Source of the DNA: Pseudomonas sp. FP2196
GTDB lineage: Bacteria > Pseudomonadota > Gammaproteobacteria > Pseudomonadales > Pseudomonadaceae
DNA: 64,000 nt
Direction: 5' to 3'
Assembly: GCF_030687715.1 (NCBI RefSeq)
Contig: NZ_CP117445.1
Location: 1,608,501-1,672,500 of the forward strand
The notes under the pieces were generated by a model, which saw only the letters and a program-made list of their open reading frames with translations, had not been told where the DNA came from and made no database searches. Of the stretch, positions 26,775 to 35,292 are shown piece by piece. A program made the translations under genes and the position numbers. Every line of letters starts with the position of its first letter. The first letter of the stretch is position 1.

Positions 26775-28023
26775 GTTATCCGTGCCAGGCGTGCGATTGT
26801 CGAGATACGTTGATCCGATAAGCAGTGTCGAGGATGGGATATGGGTTAACCGTTTTGATCATGTCAGTATTGGTCTCGGACCTCTAACGATTTCAATAAT
26901 CGATGATATTCTGGGAAGTTCCAGTTTTGTCTTTGATAGCATTGCTCACTACTTTGTTTACTATGAACTTGTGGATGTCGGTTTTTTTATACCATTGACT
27001 GTCGTGGATGAAGACGCTTACCTGTCTCGCTTGCGTCCGTTAAAAAAATCAATTTCTTTCTTCAATTTTCCATTCTGTTTTCATCACGATATACCGCTTG
27101 ATGCACAGGGGGTGGTGCTGGGTTTGCCGTGTCACGCAGGATCCTACACCGCAGGGGCTGCCAATGGCCCGGCACTGTTGAGAAAAGCTTCCAGGCGACA
27201 CTTTTGGCGCACCGGAAATATCGACGACGCATTCACCCTGGACGGCGCTGCTCATCCTGCTGCTGAACTCCGTTGGTATGACGTTGGCGATATGAATTTA
27301 AAGGGAGTGACGCTGGCGACCTGGCTCGAATATGTAGAATCCATTGTTGGTGGTTTTCCTCCAAATGTCATTCCTCTAATCCTCGGTGGTGATCACTCGC
27401 TCAGTTTTGCGAGTATCAAGGCGACGAAGAATAAACTTCAAAAGCCACTGTGCGTCATTCAGTTTGATCATCATTTGGATATTGATTTGCAAGGATTCTC
27501 TTCTGGATATAATGCTCGATATTCAAAGTCGATTGATCACAGCAATTTTGTATCGCATCTGCATGAATTTGATCCCGATATCCACTTTGTGCATATAGGC
27601 GTCAATCATTATCAGTGTGCTGGTAAAGGCGGGAGAGACGTGGCTTTAAAGTATTTGAAAGGGCTCGGTACGCAAGTTTCCAATCTTCAAATGTTAAATC
27701 TGAGCAACGAAAGAATTCTAAAGTTGATTCCTCCAGATCATGATGTCTATATCAGCTTTGATGTCGATGTCATTTCCATGCTGGAGTTGCGAACCACGGG
27801 CAATCCTGCGCCTCTGGGTATTTCTTTCGGTCGTGCCATTTCTCTGCTCGTTGAAGTGCTTGATAGATATCGTGTAGTGGGTGTGGATATTATGGAGTTT
27901 GGTTACCCAGACCCATTCATTGATGCGAATTCCGAACTGGAAGCAGATCGGGTTGCTTATGTTATTGCGGAAATTCTAAAACACATCCTGCCACTTGATC
28001 AGAAAAGGAATTTGTATGAGTGA
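26755..28023 (+). CDS. Arginase/ureohydrolase-fold enzyme with N-terminal extension
   Basis: 422-residue member of the ureohydrolase family, usually about 300 residues. The manganese ligands are intact: His214 in GGDHS, Asp238, His240 and Asp242 in FDHHLDID, and Asp336 and Asp338 in SFDVDVIS. The Asp usually following the last motif (DP) is Ser here. The first ~115 residues precede the arginase fold and include VSIGLGPLTISIIDDIL and LTVVDEDAYLSRLRP, resembling a small winged-helix or PqqD-like binding domain; this is a guess. Known peptide arginases convert Arg to ornithine inside RiPP precursors, and the candidate precursor here has one Arg. A free-guanidino compound is an alternative substrate. 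GGGGGGAT precedes the ATG. Confidence 0.82.
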   Translation: MNLAGSELSVPGVRLSRYVDPISSVEDGIWVNRFDHVSIGLGPLTISIIDDILGSSSFVFDSIAHYFVYYELVDVGFFIPLTVVDEDAYLSRLRPLKKSISFFNFPFCFHHDIPLDAQGVVLGLPCHAGSYTAGAANGPALLRKASRRHFWRTGNIDDAFTLDGAAHPAAELRWYDVGDMNLKGVTLATWLEYVESIVGGFPPNVIPLILGGDHSLSFASIKATKNKLQKPLCVIQFDHHLDIDLQGFSSGYNARYSKSIDHSNFVSHLHEFDPDIHFVHIGVNHYQCAGKGGRDVALKYLKGLGTQVSNLQMLNLSNERILKLIPPDHDVYISFDVDVISMLELRTTGNPAPLGISFGRAISLLVEVLDRYRVVGVDIMEFGYPDPFIDANSELEADRVAYVIAEILKHILPLDQKRNLYE

Positions 28024-28708
28024 GGATTTTGCTTTCCCGGCAGCGGATAAAAAATTTTCTCTGGAAAGGGCGCGTATTTCTGCTTATGTAGAGCAGTTGT
28101 TGTCTCCGGTACCAGCCGACCTACAGGGCATCCTGGCGAATGCAATGAATGATGAATCAATTCCGCCGCTTCAAGTATCCCCCATGGATGCACGGCATCT
28201 TCAATTGCTCAGTACGATAGTTCAGCCACAGAAAATTCTTGAAATCGGTACCTTGTTTGGATTTTCAGCCTATTTTCTTTCGCTTGGACTTGCGCCAGGT
28301 GGGCGTCTTTACACAATTGAAATCGATGAGCGGCTTGCGGGTATTGCCAAAGATAATCTGAGATCGCTGGGAAAAGCCGGCGTGGTGGAAGTCATCACAG
28401 GGGACGCATGTGAACGTTTGGTTCAGCTAGAAGCCAACGGACCATTCGATATTGTTTTCATTGATGGAGACAAGGTTTCATACCCTCATTATTTGAAGTG
28501 GGCAGCGAAAAATCTAAGAAGTGGCGGTCTGTTGATCGCTGATAATACATTCGCGTGGGGCTATATTGCTGATCCCGAATGTCCAGAGGAAATCAGGGCG
28601 GAAGTGGTTGCGCTGCGAAAATTCAATTACGTTATCGCTCATTCGCCGATGTTTCTCACTACAGTACTTCCTACTGCAGAAGGTCTGACTGTCGCCGTGC
28701 GTCGGTAA
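28016..28708 (+). CDS. Class I O-methyltransferase (CCoAOMT type)
   Basis: 230-residue SAM-dependent methyltransferase of the metal-dependent catechol/caffeoyl-CoA O-methyltransferase family. The SAM loop LEIGTLFGFSA is at residues 75-85. Metal-ligand regions FIDGDKVSY (Asp150) and ADNTFAWG (Asp176, Asn177) are conserved. ATG 28016 has AAAAGGA six bases upstream and overlaps the arginase gene by eight bases. It probably methylates a hydroxyl on the cluster product, perhaps one installed by the JmjC-type enzyme encoded next. Confidence 0.85.
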   Translation: MSEDFAFPAADKKFSLERARISAYVEQLLSPVPADLQGILANAMNDESIPPLQVSPMDARHLQLLSTIVQPQKILEIGTLFGFSAYFLSLGLAPGGRLYTIEIDERLAGIAKDNLRSLGKAGVVEVITGDACERLVQLEANGPFDIVFIDGDKVSYPHYLKWAAKNLRSGGLLIADNTFAWGYIADPECPEEIRAEVVALRKFNYVIAHSPMFLTTVLPTAEGLTVAVRR

Positions 28709-28725
28709 TGAATCTGGAGCATTGT

Positions 28726-29640
28726 ATGCAGGATATTTCCCGTCTCGTTTCGCCTTCCCTGGAAGAGTTTTATTTTTCATGTGTGATCAAGAATAACCCG
28801 GCTCTGATGTCGGGACTTGGAGAGACATGTGGTGCATTGAATCATTGGAGCTTCGATTTTTTTTCACGCAAATACGGTGAACGCATCGTCAGTGCGACGG
28901 ACTCTGCGGGTGTTACGCATCGGATCTCAATGTCTGATTTGATTCAAGGTCTCAAGGGTGAGCATAGTGCCGGGTTGTATTTGCGCAGTCTTAAAATAAC
29001 CTCACTGGACAGTGGCTTGCTCAGTGATATACCGCTGCTGCCGCACTTCTCGTTCGATCTTCTGCAAGGTGCTGAAAGTACCCGGGATTTTCTCAAGGAA
29101 ATATTCATCGGTCCCGTCGGGTCGGGTACCCGTTTGCATGCCGATCTTTGGCACAGTCATTCATGGATGCTTTTGGTGGCCGGTTTGAAGGAATGGACAC
29201 TTGTCAGGCCTTCGGAGTTACTCAAGGCAGGACTTGAAAAAAAAGTTAGGCTGAAGAGTTTCGTGGATAACCTGGACAGTGAGTTGAAGGAAGTCGAGTA
29301 CTTCAAGTTTCTGCAAAAGCCTGGCGAATTTGTTTATGTTCCATCAGGCTGGTGGCACTCCGTGAGGAATGTCGAATGTTCAATTGGTGTTTCTTTTAAT
29401 TTTGTCGATGCTAATTCATTGCCAGCGGCGTACGCGGGTACGCAGGAAAGAGCCTCGATGTTTGACGAGTTATTGGAGAAAGCTGTTGGGGCACTGGAAC
29501 AGAAGAAAGCGCAGACGGAATTATCCAGAGTTGAACTTCATATGCGTTCAAAATACCTCTCTTTTGTAAATTCGAGAATTGAAGCTCTGGAAAATAAGCG
29601 TGTAGAGCTTTACGGGTTGCGAGAGATTTTGGCGCGCTGA
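28726..29640 (+). CDS. JmjC/cupin_8-type Fe(II)/2-oxoglutarate hydroxylase
   Basis: 304-residue cupin-like oxygenase. The iron triad is visible: His138 and Asp140 in TRLHADLWHS, and His211 in VPSGWWHSV. The N-terminal EEFYFSCVIKNNPALMSG and NHWSFDFFSRKYG match the start of the cupin_8 fold. A Lys/Glu-rich coiled-coil tail follows residue 245. Family members hydroxylate amino-acid side chains in proteins or peptides, which suits a peptide tailoring role. The chosen ATG 28726 has GGAG six bases upstream; ATG 28708 overlapping the methyltransferase stop is also possible. It is the last gene of the cluster. Confidence 0.82.
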   Translation: MQDISRLVSPSLEEFYFSCVIKNNPALMSGLGETCGALNHWSFDFFSRKYGERIVSATDSAGVTHRISMSDLIQGLKGEHSAGLYLRSLKITSLDSGLLSDIPLLPHFSFDLLQGAESTRDFLKEIFIGPVGSGTRLHADLWHSHSWMLLVAGLKEWTLVRPSELLKAGLEKKVRLKSFVDNLDSELKEVEYFKFLQKPGEFVYVPSGWWHSVRNVECSIGVSFNFVDANSLPAAYAGTQERASMFDELLEKAVGALEQKKAQTELSRVELHMRSKYLSFVNSRIEALENKRVELYGLREILAR

Positions 29641-29771
29641 CACCTTCTGGGCGGCGCATCGGCGGTGAAAAAAATGCTAAATGCGACCGTTCGCACAAAG
29701 AAACTCGGCCTGAGCGCTCGAAACCGGTAACCTATGCAGCTGTTTTTTTGCATATCTTCGAGGTAGCACCC

Positions 29772-31112
29772 GTGTTTTCCCAATTCGCCCTGCACGAACG
29801 CCTGCTTAAAGCTGTGGCCGAGCTGAAATTTGTCGAGCCAACGCCTGTGCAAGCCGCGGCCATCCCGCTGGCGCTCCAAGGGCGTGATTTGCGGGTGACG
29901 GCGCAAACCGGTAGTGGCAAAACCGCCGCTTTCGTTCTGCCAATCCTCAACCGCCTGATCGGCCCGGCCAAGGTCCGCGTCAGCATCAAGACGCTGATCC
30001 TGCTGCCGACCCGTGAACTGGCCCAGCAGACGCTAAAGGAAGTTGAACGCTTTTCGCAGTTCACTTTCATCAAGTCCGGCCTGATCACCGGCGGTGAAGA
30101 CTTCAAGGTCCAGGCTGCAATGCTGCGCAAAGTGCCGGACATCCTCATCGGCACCCCGGGCCGGATGATCGAGCAACTCAACGCCGGCAACCTCGACCTG
30201 AAAGAAGTCGAAGTGCTGGTGCTCGACGAAGCCGACCGCATGCTCGACATGGGCTTTGCCGAAGACGTGCAGCGTCTGGTCGACGAATGCCCGAACCGTC
30301 AGCAGACCATGCTGTTCTCCGCCACCACCGGCGGTTCCGGCCTGCGCGAGATGATCGCCAAGGTGCTGAACAATCCTGAGCACTTGCAGCTCAACGCGGT
30401 CAGCCAGCTGAACTCGACGACCCGTCAACAGATCATCACCGCCGACCACAATCAGCACAAAGAGCAGATCGTCAACTGGTTGCTGGCCAACGAGACCTAC
30501 CAGAAGGCCATCGTGTTCACCAACACCCGCGCCATGGCTGACCGCATCTACGGCCGCCTCGTGGCTCAGGAATACAAAGCATTCGTGCTGCACGGTGAGA
30601 AAGACCAGAAGGATCGCAAACTGGCGATCGACCGTCTGAAGCAGGGCGGCGTGAAGATTCTGGTCGCTACCGACGTCGCCGCCCGTGGTCTGGACGTTGA
30701 TGGCCTGGATCTGGTGATCAACTTCGACATGCCACGCAGCGGCGACGAGTACGTGCACCGCATCGGTCGTACCGGTCGTGCCGGTAACGACGGTCTGGCG
30801 ATCTCGCTGATCTGCCACGGCGACTGGAACCTGATGTCGAGCATCGAGCGTTATCTGAAGCAGAGCTTCGAGCGCCGCACCATCAAGGAAGTCAAAGGCA
30901 CCTACGGCGGGCCGAAAAAGGTCAAGGCCTCGGGTAAAGCCGTCGGCGTGAAGAAGAAAAAGACCGACGCCAAGGGCGACAAGAAGAAAACCGCCGCCAA
31001 GACGCCGACCAAGCGCAAGAGCGTCAACCGTCCGAAGCCGGATTCTCTGGTGAGCAGCGACGGTATGGCCCCGCTCAAGCGCCGCAAGCCGGCAGAACCT
31101 GCGGCTGAGTAA
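29772..31112 (+). CDS. DEAD-box ATP-dependent RNA helicase (SrmB/RhlE-like)
   Basis: 446-residue DEAD-box helicase. It has the Q motif region PTPVQAAAIPLALQGRD, Walker A AQTGSGKT, PTREL, DEAD, SAT and HRIGRTGR. A Lys-rich C-terminal tail (KKKKTDAKGDKKKTAAK) probably binds RNA. A role in ribosome assembly or RNA decay in the cytoplasm is usual. The start is a GTG at 29772 (VFSQFALHERLL); an earlier TTG at 29748 is not needed. A small hairpin (29733-29754) lies just upstream, and a strong bidirectional terminator follows. It marks the right border of the A+T-rich cluster. Confidence 0.92.
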   Translation: MFSQFALHERLLKAVAELKFVEPTPVQAAAIPLALQGRDLRVTAQTGSGKTAAFVLPILNRLIGPAKVRVSIKTLILLPTRELAQQTLKEVERFSQFTFIKSGLITGGEDFKVQAAMLRKVPDILIGTPGRMIEQLNAGNLDLKEVEVLVLDEADRMLDMGFAEDVQRLVDECPNRQQTMLFSATTGGSGLREMIAKVLNNPEHLQLNAVSQLNSTTRQQIITADHNQHKEQIVNWLLANETYQKAIVFTNTRAMADRIYGRLVAQEYKAFVLHGEKDQKDRKLAIDRLKQGGVKILVATDVAARGLDVDGLDLVINFDMPRSGDEYVHRIGRTGRAGNDGLAISLICHGDWNLMSSIERYLKQSFERRTIKEVKGTYGGPKKVKASGKAVGVKKKKTDAKGDKKKTAAKTPTKRKSVNRPKPDSLVSSDGMAPLKRRKPAEPAAE

Positions 31113-31130
31113 GTCGTTTCAGGCGCACAG

Positions 31131-31157
31131 AAAAAACCCGGACAGTGTCCGGGTTTT
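31131..31157. terminator. Bidirectional intrinsic terminator
   Basis: AAAAAACCCGGACA and its mirrored GTCCGGGTTTTTTT form a strong stem with A and T tracts on both sides. It lies between the convergent helicase gene and the 199-residue protein gene. Confidence 0.9.
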
Positions 31158-31174
31158 TTTATGGCCAGGGTTTG

Positions 31175-31774
31175 TCAGCTCCCGAGCAGACCGCTGGTGT
31201 CGGCGTCAAAGCGCTGTTTGGCCTTGTCAGCCGCCGGTTTCAGTAGAGCGAGCAGCGCAGCCTCGCTGTACAACCTTGTGGCCGCCAATTCCTTCGGCGT
31301 TGGCTCGATTGGAATCAGCACATCTTCACCATCGGCGTGCAGCCAGATCGCCACAACGTGCAGTGCCGAAACAAACAACAATCGCGGTTCCACGGTTTTA
31401 CCCTGCAATTGCGGCGATTGCTCGGCCAGTTTCAGCGCACCGACCGTGGCGGCCGCCAGACCACCATGGTTCAACGAAGCGAACTCGACATGGCCGCGAA
31501 CGTCGGCCAATTGCGCATCGGCAATGGTCACGCCATCGGCGAACACCAGGTAATGCCAATCGCCGACTCGGGCATCTTTCAGACCTTTGCCGTTGCTCAA
31601 GTCCTCCAGGCTCAGCGAGTAACCACGCCAGGCTTCACTGAGTCTGATCTTTGCCGCAGTCGCGTTGGCAAACTGCCGGTTGGCGCCGAAGCCCTGGGTT
31701 TGCAGGGCGGCTTGTAGTGCCGGACGCAAAGTCTGTACGCCGTTGGAAGGCGCCTTTGGATAAGTCAGTTGCAT
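31175..31774 (-). CDS. Hypothetical partner of the papain-like protease
   Basis: 199-residue soluble protein with no signal peptide and no motif I recognise. It contains WHYLVFADGVTIADAQL and VEPRLLFVSALHVVAIWLHA, suggesting a compact alpha/beta or beta fold. GGAGGG lies before ATG 31774. It starts 12 bases after the protease gene and is surely co-transcribed. It might be an inhibitor, substrate or immunity partner of the protease, by position only. Confidence 0.75.
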   Translation of the reverse strand: MQLTYPKAPSNGVQTLRPALQAALQTQGFGANRQFANATAAKIRLSEAWRGYSLSLEDLSNGKGLKDARVGDWHYLVFADGVTIADAQLADVRGHVEFASLNHGGLAAATVGALKLAEQSPQLQGKTVEPRLLFVSALHVVAIWLHADGEDVLIPIEPTPKELAATRLYSEAALLALLKPAADKAKQRFDADTSGLLGS

Positions 31775-31786
31775 GATGTCGCCCTC

Positions 31787-32371
31787 CTAGTTTTTCGCGG
31801 TGAAATAAGTGTTGGTCCAGTTGCCGCCACCGTTGTACGAACCGGGGAATGCGTTCAAGGCTCGGGTTGAATAGCCGTAGATCGAGTCCGCGACCAGCAC
31901 GTAGTTGCCGTTGGTGCCGTAGATCGTCAGGAAGTGCGCACCGCCGCCGTACCAGGCACAGCGCAGGCCGACGGGGCGGCCCATGTTGATCTGGTTCTGA
32001 ATGGCCGACATCTGCAGCGAACCCTGATTCATACCGTTATAACTGCGCGTGGTGCGCAGGGCGGTGTCCAGATAGCCGTAGACGTTGCATGGCCCCGGCT
32101 GATTGCAGCAGTTGCGGTTCAGTTCCGAACTGGCAACACCGCACTGGGTCCACGACCCGGTGCCGTAATAGTTGCCGACCGAGGCAGAAACTGCCGCCCA
32201 GCACCAGTTGCTCTGGGTTTGTTGCTGCATGCTGAAGTTGAGGCTGCTGGCAGCCAGGGCATTGGCGTGTTCAGCGGTTTCGATTTCGACCAGTTGCGGG
32301 TCGAGCAGATGGCCGGTCAAGCACCTTGGCAGGGTTTCGCAGGTGAATCGGGTTGCTTCATTGGTTAACAT
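31787..32371 (-). CDS. Papain-like cysteine protease (C70/AvrRpt2-like)
   Basis: 194-residue protein with a papain-like catalytic set: Cys57 in QTQSNWCWAAVSAS, His146 in GGGAHFLTIYG and Asp162 in VADSIYGYS. The QxxxNWCWAA motif and length resemble the C70 (AvrRpt2-type) papain-like family. Four further cysteines lie between residues 77 and 95. No classical signal peptide or type III leader is evident; the first 45 residues could be a propeptide. ATG 32371 has GGAGG nine bases upstream. The longer frame upstream is not supported. Its upstream region (32372-32608) is A+T-rich and holds no gene. Confidence 0.8.
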   Translation of the reverse strand: MLTNEATRFTCETLPRCLTGHLLDPQLVEIETAEHANALAASSLNFSMQQQTQSNWCWAAVSASVGNYYGTGSWTQCGVASSELNRNCCNQPGPCNVYGYLDTALRTTRSYNGMNQGSLQMSAIQNQINMGRPVGLRCAWYGGGAHFLTIYGTNGNYVLVADSIYGYSTRALNAFPGSYNGGGNWTNTYFTAKN

Positions 32372-32608
32372 TTTTTCAATCCTCCATGAGTGAAAACAAG
32401 CGTCCAGCTTGTGTGGGTGCAGCGGTGTTGCCGAGCGATCGGTGTTTAAGGTTGACCATGTTCCATGGCGGGTGCCGATCTCCTTGCTCGAGGTAACCTT
32501 AGTCTGGATATGCATTTTTGCAATAAATAAAATGCACTGATGCATAATTAGGGTCAAAAGATCGTCCGATCGCGGCCCGAGCCTACGGACGATTTTTTGA
32601 CTTTGCTT

Positions 32609-32884
32609 TTAACCCTCAGCTTTCTTCTCGGCCGAATTGAGCTCTTTCAACCGCTGATCAATCAACTGGCATTTGTCCGGCAAATCCGCACTGGCGGTGC
32701 CCAGATCCATCTTCTGCAACTCGGCGTTGATCTCTTTGGCCTTGTCCGGATTCTGCTCGGTGAGCTTTGAGACTTCCTTGGCCAGTTGTTCGCGTTTGGC
32801 GGTGGCTTCTTCCGGCGTGCAGGCCCAGACGGGCAGGGCGCAGGCGAGGGTTGCAGCCAGGGTGAGCTTGATCAGGGTTTTCAT
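32609..32884 (-). CDS. Small periplasmic helical protein
   Basis: 91-residue product with a signal peptide (MKTLIKLTLAATLACALPVWA) and a Lys/Glu-rich helical mature part of about 70 residues. It contains two cysteines (ACTPEEA and DKCQLID) that may pair. The function is unknown; conserved in pseudomonads by appearance. Confidence 0.75.
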   Translation of the reverse strand: MKTLIKLTLAATLACALPVWACTPEEATAKREQLAKEVSKLTEQNPDKAKEINAELQKMDLGTASADLPDKCQLIDQRLKELNSAEKKAEG

Positions 32885-32966
32885 CGGGGCAGGCCTCAGT
32901 TCCGGTTAAGGCGGGTTATCCGGTTGAGGCCTTGAAGCCGAGAAAAGTTCAGTAATGTGGCGCCCT

Positions 32967-33701
32967 TCAGCCGCTATGGCAGCAGATGGATTTGGTCGTC
33001 CCTTCATACCGATCATGATGCCGCACCCACTCCATGATCTCGCCTTCATTCCTGCCCTTGGGCGTGAGGTCGAGGTAGTTGTAGGCGCCAACCAGCATGT
33101 CCAGACCTCGGGCATAGGTGGAATAGGTATGGAAAATCTCCCCGGCCTCATTGCGATAAAACACGCTCAGCCCAGGCATTTCCTCCTCGGCGCTGTCGGT
33201 TTTTTCGTAGTTGTATGTAGCCTTTCCGGCATCGGCGTCTTCCGCGTGGGTACAAACGCCAAAGTCGTAGTTGAAATCGGAACCGTCTGACGACACCCAG
33301 TCAAACTTCCAGCCCATGCGCTGTTTAAAGTCTTGGAATTCGTTGAACGGCGCGTGGGAAACCGCTACCACCGAAATATCGTGATGCGCCAGATGCTGAT
33401 TGGCGCCATCAATGTGATCGCTCAGAAACGAGCATCCCGGGCAGCCTTCCTCCCAGTCCTTGGCGAACATGAAGTGGTAAACCACCAATTGGCTGTTCTT
33501 GCCGAACAAGTCAGCCAGTTTCAATTCGCCGTCCGGGCCTTGAAAGTGGTAGTCCTTGTCGACCTTCACCCACGGCAATGCGCGGCGTTCGGCGCTCAGG
33601 CGGTCGCGCTCCCGGGTGAAGGCTTTTTCGTTGGCGAGATGCTGCTTACGGGCGGCGAGCCATTCTTCGCGCGACACCACCGGATGATTCTCAATGTTCA
33701 T
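32967..33701 (-). CDS. DUF899 thioredoxin-like protein
   Basis: 244-residue thioredoxin-fold protein of the DUF899 family. The N-terminal VSREEWLAARKQHLANEKAFTRERDRLSAERR and the following LPWVKVDKDY match the family start, and the redox-like motif CPGC lies in EEGCPGCSFLSDHIDG. The function is unproven; members are cytoplasmic. AGGAGA lies seven bases before the ATG. A single gene. Confidence 0.88.
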   Translation of the reverse strand: MNIENHPVVSREEWLAARKQHLANEKAFTRERDRLSAERRALPWVKVDKDYHFQGPDGELKLADLFGKNSQLVVYHFMFAKDWEEGCPGCSFLSDHIDGANQHLAHHDISVVAVSHAPFNEFQDFKQRMGWKFDWVSSDGSDFNYDFGVCTHAEDADAGKATYNYEKTDSAEEEMPGLSVFYRNEAGEIFHTYSTYARGLDMLVGAYNYLDLTPKGRNEGEIMEWVRHHDRYEGTTKSICCHSG

Positions 33702-33875
33702 GATGATTTCTCCTGGGGGTTGAAACCGTCTGTTTCAGACTAGTCGTTTAACCCTCAGGTAATTCGACAGACCGCCGGTCGGTCTGCTCGGCAAACGCGG
33801 CTGAACGGCTGCGGCACGCTCGGGTCACAACCTTTGACAGCGCCATTAATTACGCGCACCGGAGGTTGAATCAGG

Positions 33876-34268
33876 ATGACGACTTATAACTGGGATTTGA
33901 TTGAGCGTTTGCTGCACGAAGCGCAGAACAGTGCTGGCGAAAGTTTCGCTCCTCGAAAATACGCCGAAGACTATGCGGCGGCGAAAGCCAGCGCGGGCGA
34001 GCCGATCGAGAATCTGGATCATTTGAAAACGGTGGCCTGCGAATATGAAAGGTTGCTGCTCTTGCGTGGCTACATCGCACCGCGTCCAGATGACGAGGGC
34101 GCCACAGGAAGCAATTTCGTGCTGACGCCACGCGGTTCCAGCCTGCTGAGCCTGATCGACAGCAGCATTCCCGGCAACGATCATCCACGCCAAGTGCTGG
34201 ATGAGCAGGAGGACGCGCTGGCCGAGGCGACGTTTGATGAGGTGGCTTCAAAGGCGCAGATTGCCTGA
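33876..34268 (+). CDS. Hypothetical protein, possible DUF2513-like winged helix
   Basis: 130-residue soluble protein. The N-terminal WDLIERLLHEAQ and the central DHLKTVACEYERLLLLRGYIAPRP followed by FVLTPRGSSLL resemble small winged-helix proteins such as DUF2513, though this is only a pattern match. The C-terminal 35 residues are acidic. GGAGG is ten bases before the ATG. Confidence 0.7.
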   Translation: MTTYNWDLIERLLHEAQNSAGESFAPRKYAEDYAAAKASAGEPIENLDHLKTVACEYERLLLLRGYIAPRPDDEGATGSNFVLTPRGSSLLSLIDSSIPGNDHPRQVLDEQEDALAEATFDEVASKAQIA

Positions 34269-34273
34269 AAGCA

Positions 34274-34346
34274 AAAGATCGCAGCCTTCGGCAGCTCCTA
34301 CAGGGTTATGTCCAGGAGCTGCCGAAGGCTGCGATCTTTTGATCTT
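34274..34346. repeat. REP doublet, reversed arm order
   Basis: AAAAGATCGCAGCCTTCGGC from about 34273 and its reverse complement ending at 34346, with only about 12 bases of spacer. It lies between convergent genes, in the same arrangement as the 12226 element. Confidence 0.88.
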
Positions 34347-35216
34347 CTATCCCTGTTTTGCTGCCCTCAAACACTTCAAATCATTGAAGTCCTTGCGCAC
34401 CCCCTCAATCTTCTTCAACAACCGCTGTCGTTGTGAAGGCGTACTCTCAGCCATCAGATCAACCGCCAGCGAGCGCCCCTGCGCCTCGGTGTCAGCAAAT
34501 GCCTTGCGGTAATCCGCCGTCCATAAACGCTCGCGGTTGACCAGAAGCGTCTCGATCCGTTGTGGGAATTCGGGACTCTTGCGCTGAGCGACGGCTGCGC
34601 TGAACTGCTGCTGCCAATGGGCACGATTAGCGATCCATTGGGTGTTCTGGTCGCCCAGCGTCGTCGACCAGGCCATGACCCGCTGCTCTTGCGTGGCGCT
34701 CAACGGTCCCAGCCAATCGTTGAGGCGTTTGACCATGCGCGCACCGCGTTCGGCGATCTGCTGGGCCAGGGGCGGTTTCAGGTATTCCTGCTGGCGCTTG
34801 CGCAGATCCTTGGCAAATGCGTCGTTCATCTCGGCGACTTGTTTGTCATCCAGCCCTTGCAGCAACTCGATAGCGGACGGGGTGATCTCCCGCGCAGTTT
34901 CAGCAATGGCTTGTTTGGCTTCCTCGGTGCGCTCCGCTAGCGCAGCGTCGGTCACCCGGTTGGTCTCGACCATCGTCTGTAAGCGGTCGAGCCAGTCGAG
35001 ATAGCCCGGCAATTGCGTGGTGCAGTGCCAACTCAAGTGTTCCTGAAGGCGTTCGTTGAACCAGCCTTTCTGCTCGCCGTTCATGTCCAGGTAGTCGCTG
35101 AGCGTCCACGGAATGATCACGTCGAGATTGCGATAGGCCAGGCCTACGCGGCTACAGGCGCCGAGAGCGAGGGTAAATATCAGCAGAGCAACTATGTGTT
35201 TGAACCAGCGAGACAT
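34347..35216 (-). CDS. DUF6279-type lipoprotein
   Basis: 289-residue predicted lipoprotein. The signal peptide ends in the lipobox LALGAC (Cys21), so it is anchored in the envelope. The mature part is almost wholly helical and Arg/Gln-rich, beginning SRVGLAYRNLDVIIPWTLSDYL, which is typical of this family. Function unknown. Its stop codon lies immediately next to the REP doublet. Confidence 0.85.
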   Translation of the reverse strand: MSRWFKHIVALLIFTLALGACSRVGLAYRNLDVIIPWTLSDYLDMNGEQKGWFNERLQEHLSWHCTTQLPGYLDWLDRLQTMVETNRVTDAALAERTEEAKQAIAETAREITPSAIELLQGLDDKQVAEMNDAFAKDLRKRQQEYLKPPLAQQIAERGARMVKRLNDWLGPLSATQEQRVMAWSTTLGDQNTQWIANRAHWQQQFSAAVAQRKSPEFPQRIETLLVNRERLWTADYRKAFADTEAQGRSLAVDLMAESTPSQRQRLLKKIEGVRKDFNDLKCLRAAKQG

Positions 35217-35292
35217 GGGCGAATCCTTGCGATGGCCAGCCTTGGGGTCTGATTCTTATGTGAACGCAGAATGAACCCGGCAGTTCAGCCGA

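Noticed and set aside
20339..29640. Genomic island with integrase or tRNA attachment site
   Set aside because: No integrase, tRNA or direct repeats were seen at either border; only composition and lack of REPs hint at transfer.
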